Positions 10,419-22,392 of a stretch of 64,000 nucleotides of DNA are shown piece by piece; within the stretch, counting starts at the first letter, position 1, and every line of letters begins with the position of its first letter. Source of the stretch: Euphorbia lathyris (lineage: Eukaryota > Streptophyta > Magnoliopsida > Malpighiales > Euphorbiaceae); the NCBI RefSeq assembly GCF_963576675.1, contig NC_088915.1, positions 873,001-937,000 on the forward strand, written 5' to 3'. The notes below the pieces were generated by a model that saw only the letters and a program-made list of their open reading frames with translations, was not told the DNA's origin and did not search any database. The translations under genes and the position numbers were made by a program.

Positions 10419-12366
10419 AAGTGATCTCTCAGGTATTCCTCTTACTGATTCTCTTGGGAAGTATCTGGGCGTTCCCCTCCACAGTGAGCGTGTGTCTAAA
10501 GGCTCCTTCAAAGAGACTTTGGATAAAGCTAATTCGACGTGTGCCACTTGGAAAGCCAAGACTCTGTCTCTCGCTGGCCGCCTCACGTTAATTCAATCTG
10601 TTAATTGTGCTGCTCCCAATCACATCATGCAGGCTTGTAAGCTTCCGGATCCTGTGCTTAATGATCTTGACAAGATTAACCGTAGGTTCCTGTGGGGGGA
10701 AGCTGCGGAGGGCAGGAAGATCCATCTTATGCCTTGGAGTGAGGTTTGCCAGCCTAAAGATTCTGGAGGTCTGGGTATTAGGAAAGCAAAGGACAATAAT
10801 AAAGTTTTATTAATGAAACTCCTTTGGCGTATGTGGCAAAACCCCTCCTCTCTTTGGGTTCGCCTCCTTTGTGGTAAGTATCGGAAAGACAAAATCTTCG
10901 GGGGTCCGAAAGAGAGAGTTGCTAATTGTTCCTTCCTCTGAAAAGGACTTAGTGTTGTGTTTGATGAGTTCTGCTCAGGAGTTGGCCTGGAGGTGGGGAA
11001 TGGTAAGTCCATTAGTTTCTTGTTTGATAACTAGATTGGGGATAAACCGTTAATTGAGGTGTGTTCTTCCCCCCCGCCTAGTGATATACGCAACTGGAGG
11101 ATTGCCAATGTGGTTGAGTCGGAAGGGGACTGGATCTGGTCAAAGTTTGATACTTTCTTTAGCCTTGAGACTCTCCTTAGAATGCGGGGAGTGAAGGTGA
11201 GTAATCAAGAGGAAGACTTGGATAGGCACTGCTGAGCGCTGACTAACAATGGAGTTTATTCTTGCAAATCGGCCTTTGAAGCTTTCTCTCTCTTTAGATC
11301 TGATCCTCCCTCGGATGTGTGGAAGTCGATTTGGACCCTTAAAGTTCCTTTCCGTATTAGGAGTTTCCTGTGGCTGGGCGTTAAGGACAGGCTTCTTACT
11401 AATTCGGATAGGCACAGAAGGCACTTGGCTGATTCTGGAGCTTGCAGTAGATGCAGAGGCCATGTTGAGACTTTGTGCCATGCTCTTAGAGATTGCTCTA
11501 ATAGTAAAGAGGTTTGGAGGAAAATTCTCCCACACCATATTTTCTCTTCCTTCATGGCACATTCTGAGGTCGACTGGTTCTCTGATGGTGTTAGAGGAAA
11601 GTTGCTTCCATACATGGAGCATGGTGACATTTTCTTTGCTATTATCTGTCACCAAGTTTGGAAATGGAGAAACGAGGAGATTTTTGGAGATAAAACTGTT
11701 TTATGACAAACTTAGCTGATTTCTTCTCGAAAAAACTTTTCTCTATTATCGATAGTTTCAAAGGAGAGTCCCTTGCCAGAGCCTCTCAGTGTTGTGATGT
11801 CCATCTCGTGGGATGGAGCAGGCCAAGAGAGGGGGTTGTAAAGCTGAATACTGATGGTTCCTGCCTCAGTAACGGTAAGATTACGGCTGGAGGTGTGCTT
11901 AGAGATGTAGGGGGCGCCTGGCTTTCTGGGTTCTCCCAGAATTTAGGGTTGGGTTCTTCCTTTTCTGTGGAGCTCTGGGCTATTCTTACTGGAATCAATC
12001 TTGCTAAAAGGCTGGGTGTTAAGAGGCTCTCTGTGGAGTCTGATAATTTGGAAGCAATCAAAATGATTTCTGAGAATCATTCTATGGGTCTTCACAGTCG
12101 CAACCTCATCAAAGCTATTAAAAGGCTTTGCTCCTCCTTTGAGTTCGTAGAGTTCAGACACATTTTTAGAGAGCAGAATCGTGTTGCTGATCGCTTGGCG
12201 GCGGCGGGCCATGAAGGGACGTTAGGCGTTACTACCCTTCCGGTTTCCCCTAGTTTCATCTCTCCTCTTCTCTTAGAAGATAGAATTGGGGTTAGCTTCC
12301 CTAGGCTAATTCTTGGGTAGTTTGTTGTTGTTCGTTTTTCTTTTCCTTTTCTACCAAAAAAAAAAA
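10419..12366 (+). mobile_element. 5'-truncated L1-type LINE
   Basis: Coding starts in the late reverse transcriptase domain (SLGKYLGVPL, then LSLAGRLTLI). A zf-RVT domain (about 11317-11705, with CSRC, H and C residues) follows. RNase H (about 11790-12230) has the acidic set in LNTDGS, VELWAI, VESDN and NRVAD. The RT-to-zf-RVT part is broken by frameshifts and stops. The zf-RVT end and RNase H are each open, but in different frames. A poly-A tail (about 12356-12367) and a 15-bp target-site duplication prove a target-primed insertion. EN and most of RT are missing. Confidence 0.92.
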
Positions 12367-12381
12367 ATTTAGGCATATTAA
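12367..12381 (+). repeat. Right target-site duplication of LINE-1
   Basis: Exact copy of 10369-10383. Confidence 0.9.
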
Positions 12382-12484
12382 AATCATACGGTGGAAATTA
12401 AAATTATTCTAATATTTAAATTTAATAAAATTGGATTTAATGGTGACTGACCAAATTCCTTACATGATCTATTTGACTATTACT

Positions 12485-12662
12485 CTTTATTTGTTGATTT
12501 AACACGTTACAATCCCAACAAGATTTCATAATATTTGTAAAATATTAGGGTCAAAAATTTGAACATTATTGTTTACTTGTTGATTTAACACGTTACAATC
12601 CTAACAAGGTTTAATAATAGTCATAAAATGTTTGGATCAATTTTGATGTTTATCCCTTAATA
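12485..12662 (+). repeat. Two-copy tandem repeat, about 86-bp period
   Basis: TTGTTGATTTAACACGTTAC starts at 12491 and again at 12577, followed in both by AATCC, AACAAG and a related AT-rich stretch. Confidence 0.7.
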
Positions 12663-12699
12663 TTATTATTTAGTATTGTTTGGCTCTTTCGTGGAAAAT

Positions 12700-13341
12700 T
12701 GCGGGCGTGCCAGATAATTATAGTATTATCAAACTATGGAATGAAATTGAGTGCGCTTTCTAACTTCTAAATATCAAACGACTGTAAGAATTAAAGAGAC
12801 CGAAAATTCCTAAAGATTCGATTATCAAAACGATACCGACCTTACAGAAAATGATTGAACAACAAATAAAAATAAAAATGTACTGGAAGCTTGAATGAAC
12901 TTGAACTTGAAAATTATCTAAGGAAACAATCGAGAATTGTAAAAATGCTGAAGTCTAGAGGTAATTTGCTAGAGTTTTTGCTTGGGTTTGTTGAGTTGTT
13001 GAGTTGGTTGATTGGGCTTGCTTCATCGTGATTTCTTCCTTTTATAAACATTGGAGGTAACTTCCTGCCTCTTTCCACTAAGTCACATTCTCCACATTCA
13101 GCCCACGTCTTGAGTAACTGCTCCATTTTGACTTTCACGATGGATTACTTTTGACACCTTCTAACTTTCCTGCTTTTTAATTGGCTCACAAAAACACGTT
13201 AAAATATTAATTGGCTCTTAGTTTCCCCTAAGTTCACTTCAAGTTTCCCCTGATGTCCACTTTGGAAAAATATACTTAGACGTAGCCAATTAATATATTA
13301 AAAATAATTAAAAGCCAAAAGATTAAATTATGGTGCAAACA
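12700..13341 (-). mobile_element. Probable LTR of a reverse-oriented Ty3/gypsy element
   Basis: Read on the minus strand, the sequence beginning TGTTTGCACC follows a purine-rich tract directly, has a TATA-like TTTATAAAAGG near 13036-13048 and a CT/A-rich leader after it, as in a 3' LTR. The distal end could not be fixed; 12700 is approximate. The element body, if any, would lie to the right and is not recognisable. Confidence 0.45.
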
Positions 13342-13353
13342 ATTGCCCCCCAC
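13342..13353 (-). other. Polypurine tract of the reverse LTR
   Basis: On the minus strand GTGGGGGGCAAT abuts the TGTTTG LTR start. This is the usual PPT/LTR arrangement. Confidence 0.5.
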
Positions 13354-13739
13354 AAGCATGGATTTGAGAGACGAAAATTTATGTTTGGATCCCTCGACAA
13401 AGATCTTTTAGACTTCGAAAAATTCAAAAAATGCAACAACAAAAATAGAAATAAAAATAAAGCACTAAATTCAAAATTTGAAGCGTGACCGTTTGTCACC
13501 CAAGGGTCTATTCGAAGGTACGCGCCTTTTGCCAATTTGTCCAGGTGGCGTCCTTTGGGCCGCCCTCAAAAAGATGGGTTGGCAACAGACCGTTCCATCT
13601 CCTCTCCCTACTTAAGGAGACCTACCTCATTACGGTCCCTTGCTCGATTTGAATTCTTTTTCATACATTCCTTTTCACTAGTCACCGCATGCTCTGTGCT
13701 CTTTACCATTGGGAAACCCTATTTAAACTTGAGCACAGC
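13354..13739. other. Spacer between the reverse LTR and the Athila-type ORF
   Basis: No domain recognised. It may be the 3' internal part of the reverse element or leader of the next one. CTACTTAAGGAGAC near 13608 vaguely resembles a start-site region. Confidence 0.3.
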
Positions 13740-15105
13740 ATGAGAACTCGTGGCTCTGGTAAGCAGGTAAAAATCGAGGGCTCATCGAAGAAAGAAAAAA
13801 CTAAGGGAAAAATGGCGGGGACAGGCTCAGTTGCTTTCGTTCCGGACGAAAAATTGGTGAAAAAGCTTGCTCAGTTCAAGGATGCGGCCATGCAGAAATA
13901 TTATGAGGAACTTGCGCAATTCGAATTCGGGCCTGTGAGGACAGTTTAATGGAAAAAGGCTCAAACTTGATCAGCGTGTGTGGAGGCTCATGGAGGCCGG
14001 CCATTTCGACTGCTTCTTTGAAATGACTGAGCCAGCCTACAGAGAACTCACATTAGAATTCTTGGCCACGTTTAAGCACAATCCAGATATCACAGATCCC
14101 GACGAAGAATGCAAGTTTAGCTTCAGGCTAATGACTCACACGTAGCGGCCTTCGTTGAATACGTTGAACAGTTTACTGGGTGCTACGGACGATGATGATT
14201 TGGAATCTGAAGGCTACAAGGAGGCATTTACTCAGACTCCTGAGGTGTTTGACCCAACAGCATTCTGGCATTCTATTTCGGGCTAGCAAAGCTATGACGG
14301 TAGTGTTTCCAAAGCGTCGAATATTGATGACTATGCCATCCGCTACCTGCATAAACTGGTTTCGGGAACCATCTTTGCCCGAGAAAACCAGGCTACTATT
14401 CCCCATGCCGACTTGACGGCCTTGTGGAGTATGTCGATCGGGCCCAGAATGAACTTAGGCTATTGGTTTGGGGAGTACATCAGCAACTTCGGAAAGAAGA
14501 ATTCCTCGGTCATTTGCTGTGGAAGCATTGTAACTCGGATTGCAGAAGAACTTGGGGTTTTTAAACTAGAGGACCGCAGCCAGCTCACTGTGGTGAACCA
14601 CCCTGACCAGATTGATTTAAGGAGCCTGCAAAGCATGTTGTTTGGGAAGCTGGTGAATGGGAAATGGGTATGGATGGCCGACTTCGTTGAATCAAGGAGA
14701 GTTGAAAGCCACAAGAGAAAGTGTGAACCTACTGTGTCTGTTTCCTCTGAGTCCGAGCAGATTGCGCCCGAAAAAGACCTCGCTTTTTACAAGAAATGTA
14801 CAAAGCTCACCAATGATGATATTGTTTGCAAGTTCGATGCTTTGTTTACACAAAATGTGGCTAACCGAGACCAGATCCATGCTCTTGAGCATAAAACTGT
14901 TGTTTTGCAACAAGAAGTGGATATGCTGAAGCATGTCTGTATAGAGGAGCATGGGCGGGAAAGTCCTTCGGGTACCTCGGTTAAAAGTCCGGTAAGAGAA
15001 AAATCTGATGTCCCTAAAACAAATGCCGCTACCTCCTCGAAAGGGGATGGTGCCGCTCTTGTTAAGGATCGAGAGGTTGATTCCTCTCGTTCCCCACTTG
15101 TCTAA
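13740..15105 (+). pseudogene. Athila-type retrotransposon ORF (ORF1/env-position protein), broken
   Basis: From ATG at 13740 the frame runs to about 13940, shifts, and continues to TAA-type termination at 15105. In the second part TAG codons stand at 14143-14145 and 14284-14286. Recognisable blocks are ELTLEFLATFKHNP, AIRYLHKLVSGTIFARE, a DLTALWSM block and SSVICCGSIVTRIAEELGVF. They follow the order of the conserved domain of Athila ORF1 and related plant retrotransposon proteins. The last 120 residues are a hydrophilic tail with a heptad-like stretch (HALEHKTVVLQQEVDML). A long non-coding tract, a polypurine tract and an LTR follow, so this is the 3' half of an element. No gag, protease or RT is seen upstream. 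Confidence 0.7.
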
Positions 15106-16713
15106 AACCTCAAACTTGTCGTTATCCAAGCATCCGGTAACACTTATAACCCTTCTTTGTTTTTATTGTTACACTCTCATGTTATCATGTTATGATTCTT
15201 TTATCCTGTTGTTAGAGTAACATTGAGGACAATGTTAATTTTATTTGGGGGGTGGATTGCATGTGTTTAAACTATTGCAAATCTACTTGAGCATAACATG
15301 ATAAAAAGATGAAGCGTGCTGTTGTTGTAGTATGATAAGTTTAAGCAAATTTCCCTCTAATAAAATCTTGACGTCCTTGTTAAGCAAATGTTTATGTAAT
15401 CATTTCACTTTCTGATCCATTTCGCAACTGATTGTGCTTTTGTGATTGCAAATTTGAGGTGATAGCTTTGTTTTATTATTTGAGCTCCTTTTTAAAATCG
15501 TGAATTTCTGAAAATTTTCAAGTTTTAACTCAATCTTCACTTAAAGAATCTCCTGCTCCAACGTAAAAGCCCTGAAATGTGAGAACTTGAGCCTACATTA
15601 GCATGAAAATGCGATGATTCTTCATGAGAGGGCTAGTGCATATTGTCTTTAGGTAGGTATTGCTTTGGCTGCCCTATCAAAATGGTAAAATTTTGGATGA
15701 TCATAAGAGGAAAAAGGCAGTTAGATCCCAAATTCACTCCACAAAAAGCCTACATGTGCTTCGCACTCACATTGTTAGGATATCCAACTTGAGCCTTAAC
15801 CTATTCTTTCGCAAACACAGATTTAAGGAACCAATGCCCTTCACTGTAATCCCAAAAACACCTTGAATTTGTCTCATGCTCAGGAAAAGCTGCTCGAGAG
15901 AAAGAAAAATGAAATTTTTTTGAGAAAATCTGTGTTCATAATGATCAAACGGTGAAATGATGACATTTGAGGAAAGAATAGGAATTTTAAAAAGATAACA
16001 GAAAAGTGTTTGAATTAGTCTCTTAAATTTTTGGACAAATGCTAACATCTTGAGACTAAAGTCAAATGTTTGGATAATTATGTTTGTGTATTCATGGGAT
16101 AGTTTGGCTTATATTGTGAAACGGGCTGTGCGTAATGATCTATGCTAAGTGCCGAGTATGGTAAAATTGCATTGCATGTAGAAAATTTATACACTTAAAT
16201 TACCAATTCACGTCCATACCTTAGCCTTAGCCTAACGGTACGACCCATGTCAAGACCTTTTGACTATGATCGTAAAATTTTTGATCCATCGAGATAGGGC
16301 CAATGATTAATGTCATAACCTAGCGATCATAGTACTAAGCAGAGAAGTGATGATACTTTCCCCTATGGCAACAAAGGCCATTTGAGAGTGTGTGAATCTT
16401 CCTAAGCTTAGTGAGGCACTTGGAGCTTAACAGGTGGTTTAAATGAGGATTGAGGTTCAATTTGAAGCTTTGAGGAATTTCATAAGAAAGGGTTTTAAAA
16501 TTTTGATTCTAGCAAAAGCCTCATTAGCAGTCACAAATTGTTCAAAAAGTTATTCTTCTTAAATTCTTTCTGTTTAAATCACTTTCCTATAATTCTGTTT
16601 CCCTTATTTCTGCATAAATTCTTTCTGTAAATACTCCTTTGATTATTCATGCCTAAAACTATTTTCTTGTGTTATTATTATCTTTTTGCTTACTTTAGGA
16701 CAAGTAAGATTTT
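15106..16713 (+). other. Long 3' non-coding region of the Athila-type element
   Basis: No credible coding sequence. It includes ACATTGAGGACAATGTTAAT followed by TTTGGGGGG at 15230-15260, an internal purine tract like those seen 3' of the ORF in Athila and Calypso elements. A second similar motif (GGACAAGTAAG, TTTGGGGG) stands just before the LTR. Confidence 0.6.
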
Positions 16714-16726
16714 ATTTGGGGGTATT
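16714..16726 (+). other. Polypurine tract of the Athila-type element
   Basis: A TTTGGGGGTATT-like tract sits immediately upstream of the TGTTGGGC LTR start. Confidence 0.6.
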
Positions 16727-17937
16727 TGTTGGGCATGAATATGACTATAATTAAACAGCATTCTAATAACATTTTATGTGTGTTTCACGCAAAATATTCC
16801 GAAATACATGGACTTATAAGTGTTTTATGCAAATTGTATTGATCAAGTCAAAATGGGCGATAACACAGCCTGTTTTGCAACAAACCGTAAGGAGTTGAGC
16901 GCCCTTTGATCCAGCGGATTTTCACTGTGTACCCGATGAAGGATAGCGACTAGACAAGTGATGGGTGCGGCGTGGCAGCAGTTGCAGGAAAGGCAGGAAA
17001 GCAACATGATGATAAGACGGATCACCCCTTGAGTGTTCAAGGGTTAACTTAATTTTAATCATTCCCTAGTGTTAGGTAACAGTAGGAAAAACAATCTTAT
17101 TTTGTAATATTTTGTGGCATGGTTCGTTTTTCTTCCTATATATAGACGTAGTCGAGGAAAGGAAAAAGGACACCTTTTTACTTTTGGAGACAATCAGTTT
17201 TAGTTAGAACTTTTGAAGAGAGGCGAAGCTGTCTTAGGACAATGACGCCTCCAATGGAGGTCTGTGGAAAATGGTGGCTATTCACTCTTCACTATGAGTG
17301 AGTAGTCGTTTTGAATGGGTTTGGCCAGTTAGGGCCGGTTATGTAAGTCTTCTATTAATCTTGACAAATCCTTAACTCCATTGCTAAATGCATGTATGTT
17401 AGTGTTAGATGCATGATAGGACACTGCTTTCATCTTCACGGAACCATTAGTCAAGCATTCAACCCCGAAACAAAGATGTCAGGAGGTTGCATCAAGGGTT
17501 TTCTTTAGAGAAATGCTATTTAGATCGTAATGCAAGAAAGAACCAACTTTGGGGACGCTTAAGGTTGCAGTATGTCTTAGAATCTTAAGAACACACGAGA
17601 GTTGACTTAAGTGAGCATCAAAACAGAGACCTTGGCATCACTTTACTTCATTCATGAATAAATAGGATGTTTAGAGACTGAAAGTGACCTGTTCTGGTGT
17701 GCTTGACCTGTTCTTCCCTTTTCTATCATTAAGTACTCTTTGAAATCAACTAAAGATCTGATCTTGTTTATGTTTGTACAACACCTCTCAAATTAAAGAA
17801 TTGACACAGACACACACCATGTTCTACAAAGTATTTCTTGTAAACTTTGATTCTCAATCCCTGTGGATACGATACTGGACTTATCATTTTATTACTTGTA
17901 TCTAATGCACTTGCTAGAGTCTCATTTTAGGACAACA
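16727..17937 (+). mobile_element. 3' LTR of the Athila-type element (about 1.2 kb)
   Basis: It starts TGTTG and ends CAACA, a 5-bp terminal inverted repeat, directly after a purine tract. The U5 end carries CCCTGTGGATACGATACTGG and ATTATTACTTG-like text that is typical of Athila-group LTR ends. A TATA box lies at 17137-17144. No matching 5' LTR is in the window, so the element is truncated on the left. Confidence 0.75.
17137..17144 (+). promoter_or_regulatory. LTR TATA box
   Basis: CCTATATATAGAC, a strong TATA box, lies about 410 bp into the LTR. Confidence 0.55.
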
Positions 17938-18077
17938 ATACCTCATGGGAAACCAATAGTGTACCTTAGAGGAAACCATGGTGTACCTCATGGAAAACAT
18001 ATTATACCTTAGGGGAAACCATGTAGTGTACCTCACGGGAAACCATAGTGTACCTTAGGGGAAACCATATTGTGTAA
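17938..18077 (+). repeat. Short tandem array directly after the LTR
   Basis: About six units of 22-27 bp alternate between ACCTCATGGGAAACC-like and ACCTTAGGGGAAACC-like forms joined by ATAGTGT. They begin at the base after the LTR end. A different short repeat, ATACAGATGTCT, occurs three times at about 18124-18176. Confidence 0.8.
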
Positions 18078-19092
18078 GTATTGGTTGCCAAACAATTATA
18101 AAACTATTTTACCTTTTTCCAAAATACAGATGTCTCCAGGCTATACAGATGTCTTTATTCAATACAGATGTCTCCAGACAATATAAAATACAAATTTCAT
18201 TCTTATTCTTTCCATGTGGAATTCTCACAACACTAATATTAAAGACTAATATACATCAGCTTGTTGATCCTATTGGATTACATAGGATTTTGTGTAACTT
18301 AACTGTTAACTGATTTGTACCTGATGAATATTCGTTAAACTGATCAACAAAAAAGTGATGGTGCAGTAGCTTGGCTCATTAGACCATGTGGGCTCGGGTA
18401 GCACCACCTTGTATTCCTTCCACTTCTAGGAGTAGGAGGTTGTCGCTGCTCTGTGAAGCCAGCCTAGCGCGGTGCCCTCCACTCTAGGAACCAAGTCATC
18501 TCAACCTTGGTCATGGTTAAACTCTCAGCTTGGAATGGACCAGCCAGATGTTAGCTGCATGAGCCTGGAATTTTGAGCCATAGTAATGTTCCATCACTTT
18601 GTTGCCCCCCATTTGGGTCACAAGCTTATGCTACCAAGCTCGGCGATGTAAGTTGTTATTCTTAAAACTAATAAGCTATTTAAGGTTGTTCTAATCCAAC
18701 AAAGTGAGATTTGATTTAGTAGAAAATTTGACAAATTAAATTAAATTACATCAGGCTAAAAGTGTTAAATATGACATATAGAGATTTAAATGATAACTTA
18801 TATCTAATATATACAAACCAAACTATATATGGTATGCTTAATTTTTTTTGTTTCAGAAAATAACATAAGATTTATTTGTAATAGTCGTTTAACCTAATTT
18901 TGATGTATACTATTACTATGTATCCTCATTTTTAAGATATTCAAAACATGATGCCAAATAAAGTAGTATGTGGACTTATATCCACACGATGTATACTATA
19001 TATCATGTTTTTAAAATGATGCAATAATTGTAACGCCAAATAGAAAATTATGGATTCACCATAATTTGAAATGCCAAATTGTATACTCATGA
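18078..19092. other. Spacer, no gene recognised
   Basis: The part 18350-18640 is less AT-rich than its surroundings (for example CATGTGGGCTCGGGTAGCACC), which suggests an unidentified repeat. The rest is AT-rich. No coding frame or RNA gene was seen. Confidence 0.4.
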
Positions 19093-19405
19093 GATCATTA
19101 ATTAATATGTAAATGGACATTTAAAAATGTATAACTAGATATTGAGCACTAATTGATGGAAGAATCAAACCATGTCAATCCTAATGTCATTTTGGTTGGC
19201 TTTTTATGTGTCATGGAACCGATTGAACTAAAAGTGTATGCAAATACCCACTGGGCTTCCAACGTGTACCATACAGATCCAACACACCATTAGTTTTTTA
19301 ATTTCCCAAAAGCTCAAGCCGCTCTGACATTATGCATTTGCTTAATTAGTGGCTTTATTTACAAGCATACCAACCTTTGAAACTTATTATTGCTTGTGTT
19401 GTGCA
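19093..19405 (+). repeat. Diverged duplication, copy 1 (partner 19867-20050)
   Basis: The blocks ATATGTAAATGGACATT, GATATTGAGCAC and AATTGATGGAAGAATC, and later GTGGCTTTATTTACAA, recur in the same order at 19867-20050. Copy 1 has about 130 bp more between them. An (AAT)n run follows at 19563-19585. Confidence 0.7.
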
Positions 19406-19866
19406 AGCTATATATATTAGATAAAGAATCATAGGCCAGCAGGCCAACAGTTGGATCAAGGGAGTCCTTGACGTGCTGCTTTTTTTACCACAAGTTATTT
19501 TTCCCTTTCCTTGCATTTTTCTTTTTCCTCTCATTGTTTGTGTATAATATTCGTAAATATCACAATAATAATAATAATAATAACTCAATATGACAAAATT
19601 TTCAAAGTTCATCTGCTAAAAAAACAAAAACAAAATTACAAATTTCTATAGAGTACAATTAAAAATATATATGAATTAGGAAGTGAAGATTGTAGCAGGT
19701 AAACAATCATAACTAGGCGCTTTTTGCTTGTGAATTGAGAACCTCTATAAAAAAAAATTGAAATGAACCTCTTGTTTCTTTTGGAAACCTAAGTACATTG
19801 TATACTTTAATATTAAAAAAATTAAGTATTTTGATACTGAAATTGTTTATTGATGAAGTTGATGAA
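19406..19866. other. Spacer between the duplicated blocks
   Basis: AT-rich sequence with an AAT microsatellite. No gene was seen. Confidence 0.4.
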
Positions 19867-20050
19867 GATAATTAATCAATATGTAGATGGACATTCAAAA
19901 ACGTACACCTGGATACTGAGCACCGAATTGATGGAAGGATCCAACTCTGTTATTGGAGATGTTATTTTGATTGGCTTCTTATGTACTTGTTTAAGTGGTG
20001 GCTTTATTTACAACCATACCAATTTTTGAAAATATTATGGTCATGCAAGA
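19867..20050 (+). repeat. Diverged duplication, copy 2
   Basis: See 19093-19405. This copy is more compact and differs by many substitutions, so the duplication is old. Confidence 0.7.
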
Positions 20051-21160
20051 GCCATCTAGATTGTAAACTGTTAAGAAAACAAATATCATTTAATTATGCA
20101 ATTAAGAACACAATGAAACGATTGGAAAACTTCATATTTTTCCCTTTAAATAAGCAAACTTAACAATAAGGGAGTTAATTCGCCGACCACATTTTTCAAT
20201 CATTGTTAGTATATTCTTTTGACTTGTACGAACATCCTCTAAACATGGATTTTGTTCAAATTGTTTTACCATTGTTCTTCCTGTACAAAATTAAAATTAT
20301 CATAAGAATTAACTAAGTTAAAATTAACCCTCTTTTCCATTAAAATCATTGCATCAATCATAATTAGCACATCTAGAGTTTTTAGGGATGGCAAGATCTA
20401 TTCAGATTTCTGAATCATTAGTTTTCCTGCACCAAATTAGTTTCTAAATTATCATTGACTAAACTTGTTAAGATTTCTTTTAATTTCTTAAACATTGCAC
20501 GCTTGGTGTATTCAGATTGATTTTCTTGATATATATAAAGATCTGGTAAAAATATATTCTAGATTTGTACAGATTGATTTTACCTTAAACATTGGAAGCC
20601 AGATCCATTCATATTAGCCAATTTGTTTTCATAAAAAAAAAAAGACCAAGTTCACAATAGCTTACCTTCCTTGCTAGCATGAACAGCCATCATTACATCT
20701 CCTTCTATTCAGTTGGTCGTGTGAAGACAGTGAGAGCTCTGCCTCTCCTGTCCGTTTCTTTGTCAAGTTTTTTTTGTAAACCAAAGCAAAATTGAGCTAA
20801 GTAATTTCAGTCCCTCCCCTCCCTTCCCTTCCCTTCCCCTCCCCTCCCTTTAATGAAACTTTCATCCAAGAAAAAAAAACTTACATTGGAGTTTCGCCGG
20901 CAACATTAAGCAACCACAATAGATGAAGACAAACATGAAGACAAAGATGAAGGAGACAAACAAAGCTTCTTTCTAGAAAATCATGCTCTGAACTCCAACT
21001 TAAGGTGTTATAAAACCCTAGAGCGGCTGTCTGCTGCTAGGGCTTTATAAACATAGATATTTTTATTCATTATTTTGCGCCAATTGCATATCAATTCATT
21101 CTAAAAAAAGGATTTCATGTTTTTTATAATTTAATAATAGAATTGAAGATTAATATTTAT
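20051..21160. other. Spacer with a CT-rich tract
   Basis: A polypyrimidine tract of CCCTCCC and CCCTTCC units lies at 20811-20852. The rest is AT-rich with no gene recognised. Confidence 0.5.
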
Positions 21161-21281
21161 AAATTCTGTGAATTTTTTGATTTTTTTTTTGTCTAATTCG
21201 TACAAAAGACAGTATATTTTTTAATTTTTTTTCACATCCCAACATATGTTTATGATTTGTTACTGATGGCAATGATGATGC
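21161..21281 (+). repeat. Repeat block shared with 1329-1432
   Basis: This block runs directly into the UGT-like pseudogene; see the partner entry at 1329. Confidence 0.55.
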
Positions 21282-22392
21282 TTTCAAACCGATCCAAAAT
21301 TTTGAAGATTACATATCAGGTCTGAGGATTCACGGCTCTGAAAGTCTCAGTGAAATCATAAACAATTCTTCATTCACTTGTGTTGCTTACCCTCTTCTTC
21401 TTCCTTGGGTTGCTATGCTGGCTCCGGAATTCAACCTACCATCCCTGCTTTTCTGGTCTCAAGCTGCTACTATTTTCAACATCTATTACCATTGCTTCAA
21501 TGGTTTTAGCGACGAACTAGAGAAGAATATCCGTGATTCTTCTTTCATGTTTCGTTTCCCCGGATTGCCGCCTTTATCTAGCCTTGATCTTCCTTCCTTT
21601 TTCAGTCCTTCTGATACCAACAAATATGCTTTTTCAGTCCTGGAAGAACATCTCCAGATGCTTGATGGACAAACTAATCCAACAATTCTTGTCAACACCT
21701 TGGACGCATTAGAATTGGAGGCCTTGAACTCCATCAGCAAGTACAAATTGGTGGGAATTGGGCCTTTGGTTCCTTGTGGTTCTGATTCTTCAGTGAGAGG
21801 TGATCTTTTCAAATGCCCAACTTCCCATTTTTACATTGATTGGCTTAACTCAAAGGATGAAGCTTCAGTTATTTACATGTCCTTTGGAAGCATCACACAA
21901 GTATCAGAGAGGCTAATGGAAGACATGAGGAGAGCAGTAATATAGAGTGGGCGTCCATTCTTGTGGATTATAAGAGAGAAATCCATGGAAAAAGTAGAAG
22001 AAAATGGAGTGATAATGCCATGGTGCAATCAATTAGAGGTGCTATCGAATCCAGGAATAAGTTGTTTTTTTACTCATTGTGGTTGGAATTCCACAACCAA
22101 GAGCTTGGCTTGTGGAGTCCCTGTGGTGGCATTTCCGCAATGGACTGATCAGTTAACAAATGCTAAGCTGCTTGCAAATTGTTGGAAAACTAGTGTTACA
22201 GTTACTCCTAATTAAGATGGGATAGTTGCGGATGAAGAGATAAAGAGGAGTCTCAATATGGTGATGGGAGATGGAGAGATGAGAGAGAATGCCATCAAAT
22301 GGAAGGTTTCAGCAACAAATGCTTTTAAGGAAGGTGGTTCTTCTCACAACAATCTCCAAGATTTTGCCAACTCATTGTTTCACCATTTTTAG
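21265..22392 (+). pseudogene. UGT75-like UDP-glycosyltransferase pseudogene
   Basis: Family 1 UGTs transfer sugar from UDP-sugars to small molecules in the cytosol. Similarity begins at a DGNDDAFKP-like segment, so roughly the first 80-100 residues with the catalytic His are missing. It then follows the family through LPWVAMLAPEFNLPSLLFW, SVIYMSFGSITQVSERLME and a good PSPG box ([20 protein letters not shown], then [13 protein letters not shown]). In-frame stops are TAG at 21943-21945, just before SGRPFLWI, and TAA at 22213-22215 after the PSPG box. After the second stop the frame continues (GIVADEEIKRSL, then DFANSLFHHF) to the natural end at 22390-22392. UGT75-type is my best placement. It is not functional. 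Confidence 0.85.

Noticed and set aside
10620..11012. Antisense frames over the LINE
   Set aside because: Shadows of LINE RT and RNase H on the other strand.
17938..18077. CRISPR-like array
   Set aside because: Units vary in length and sequence, have no unique spacers, and the DNA is plant nuclear.
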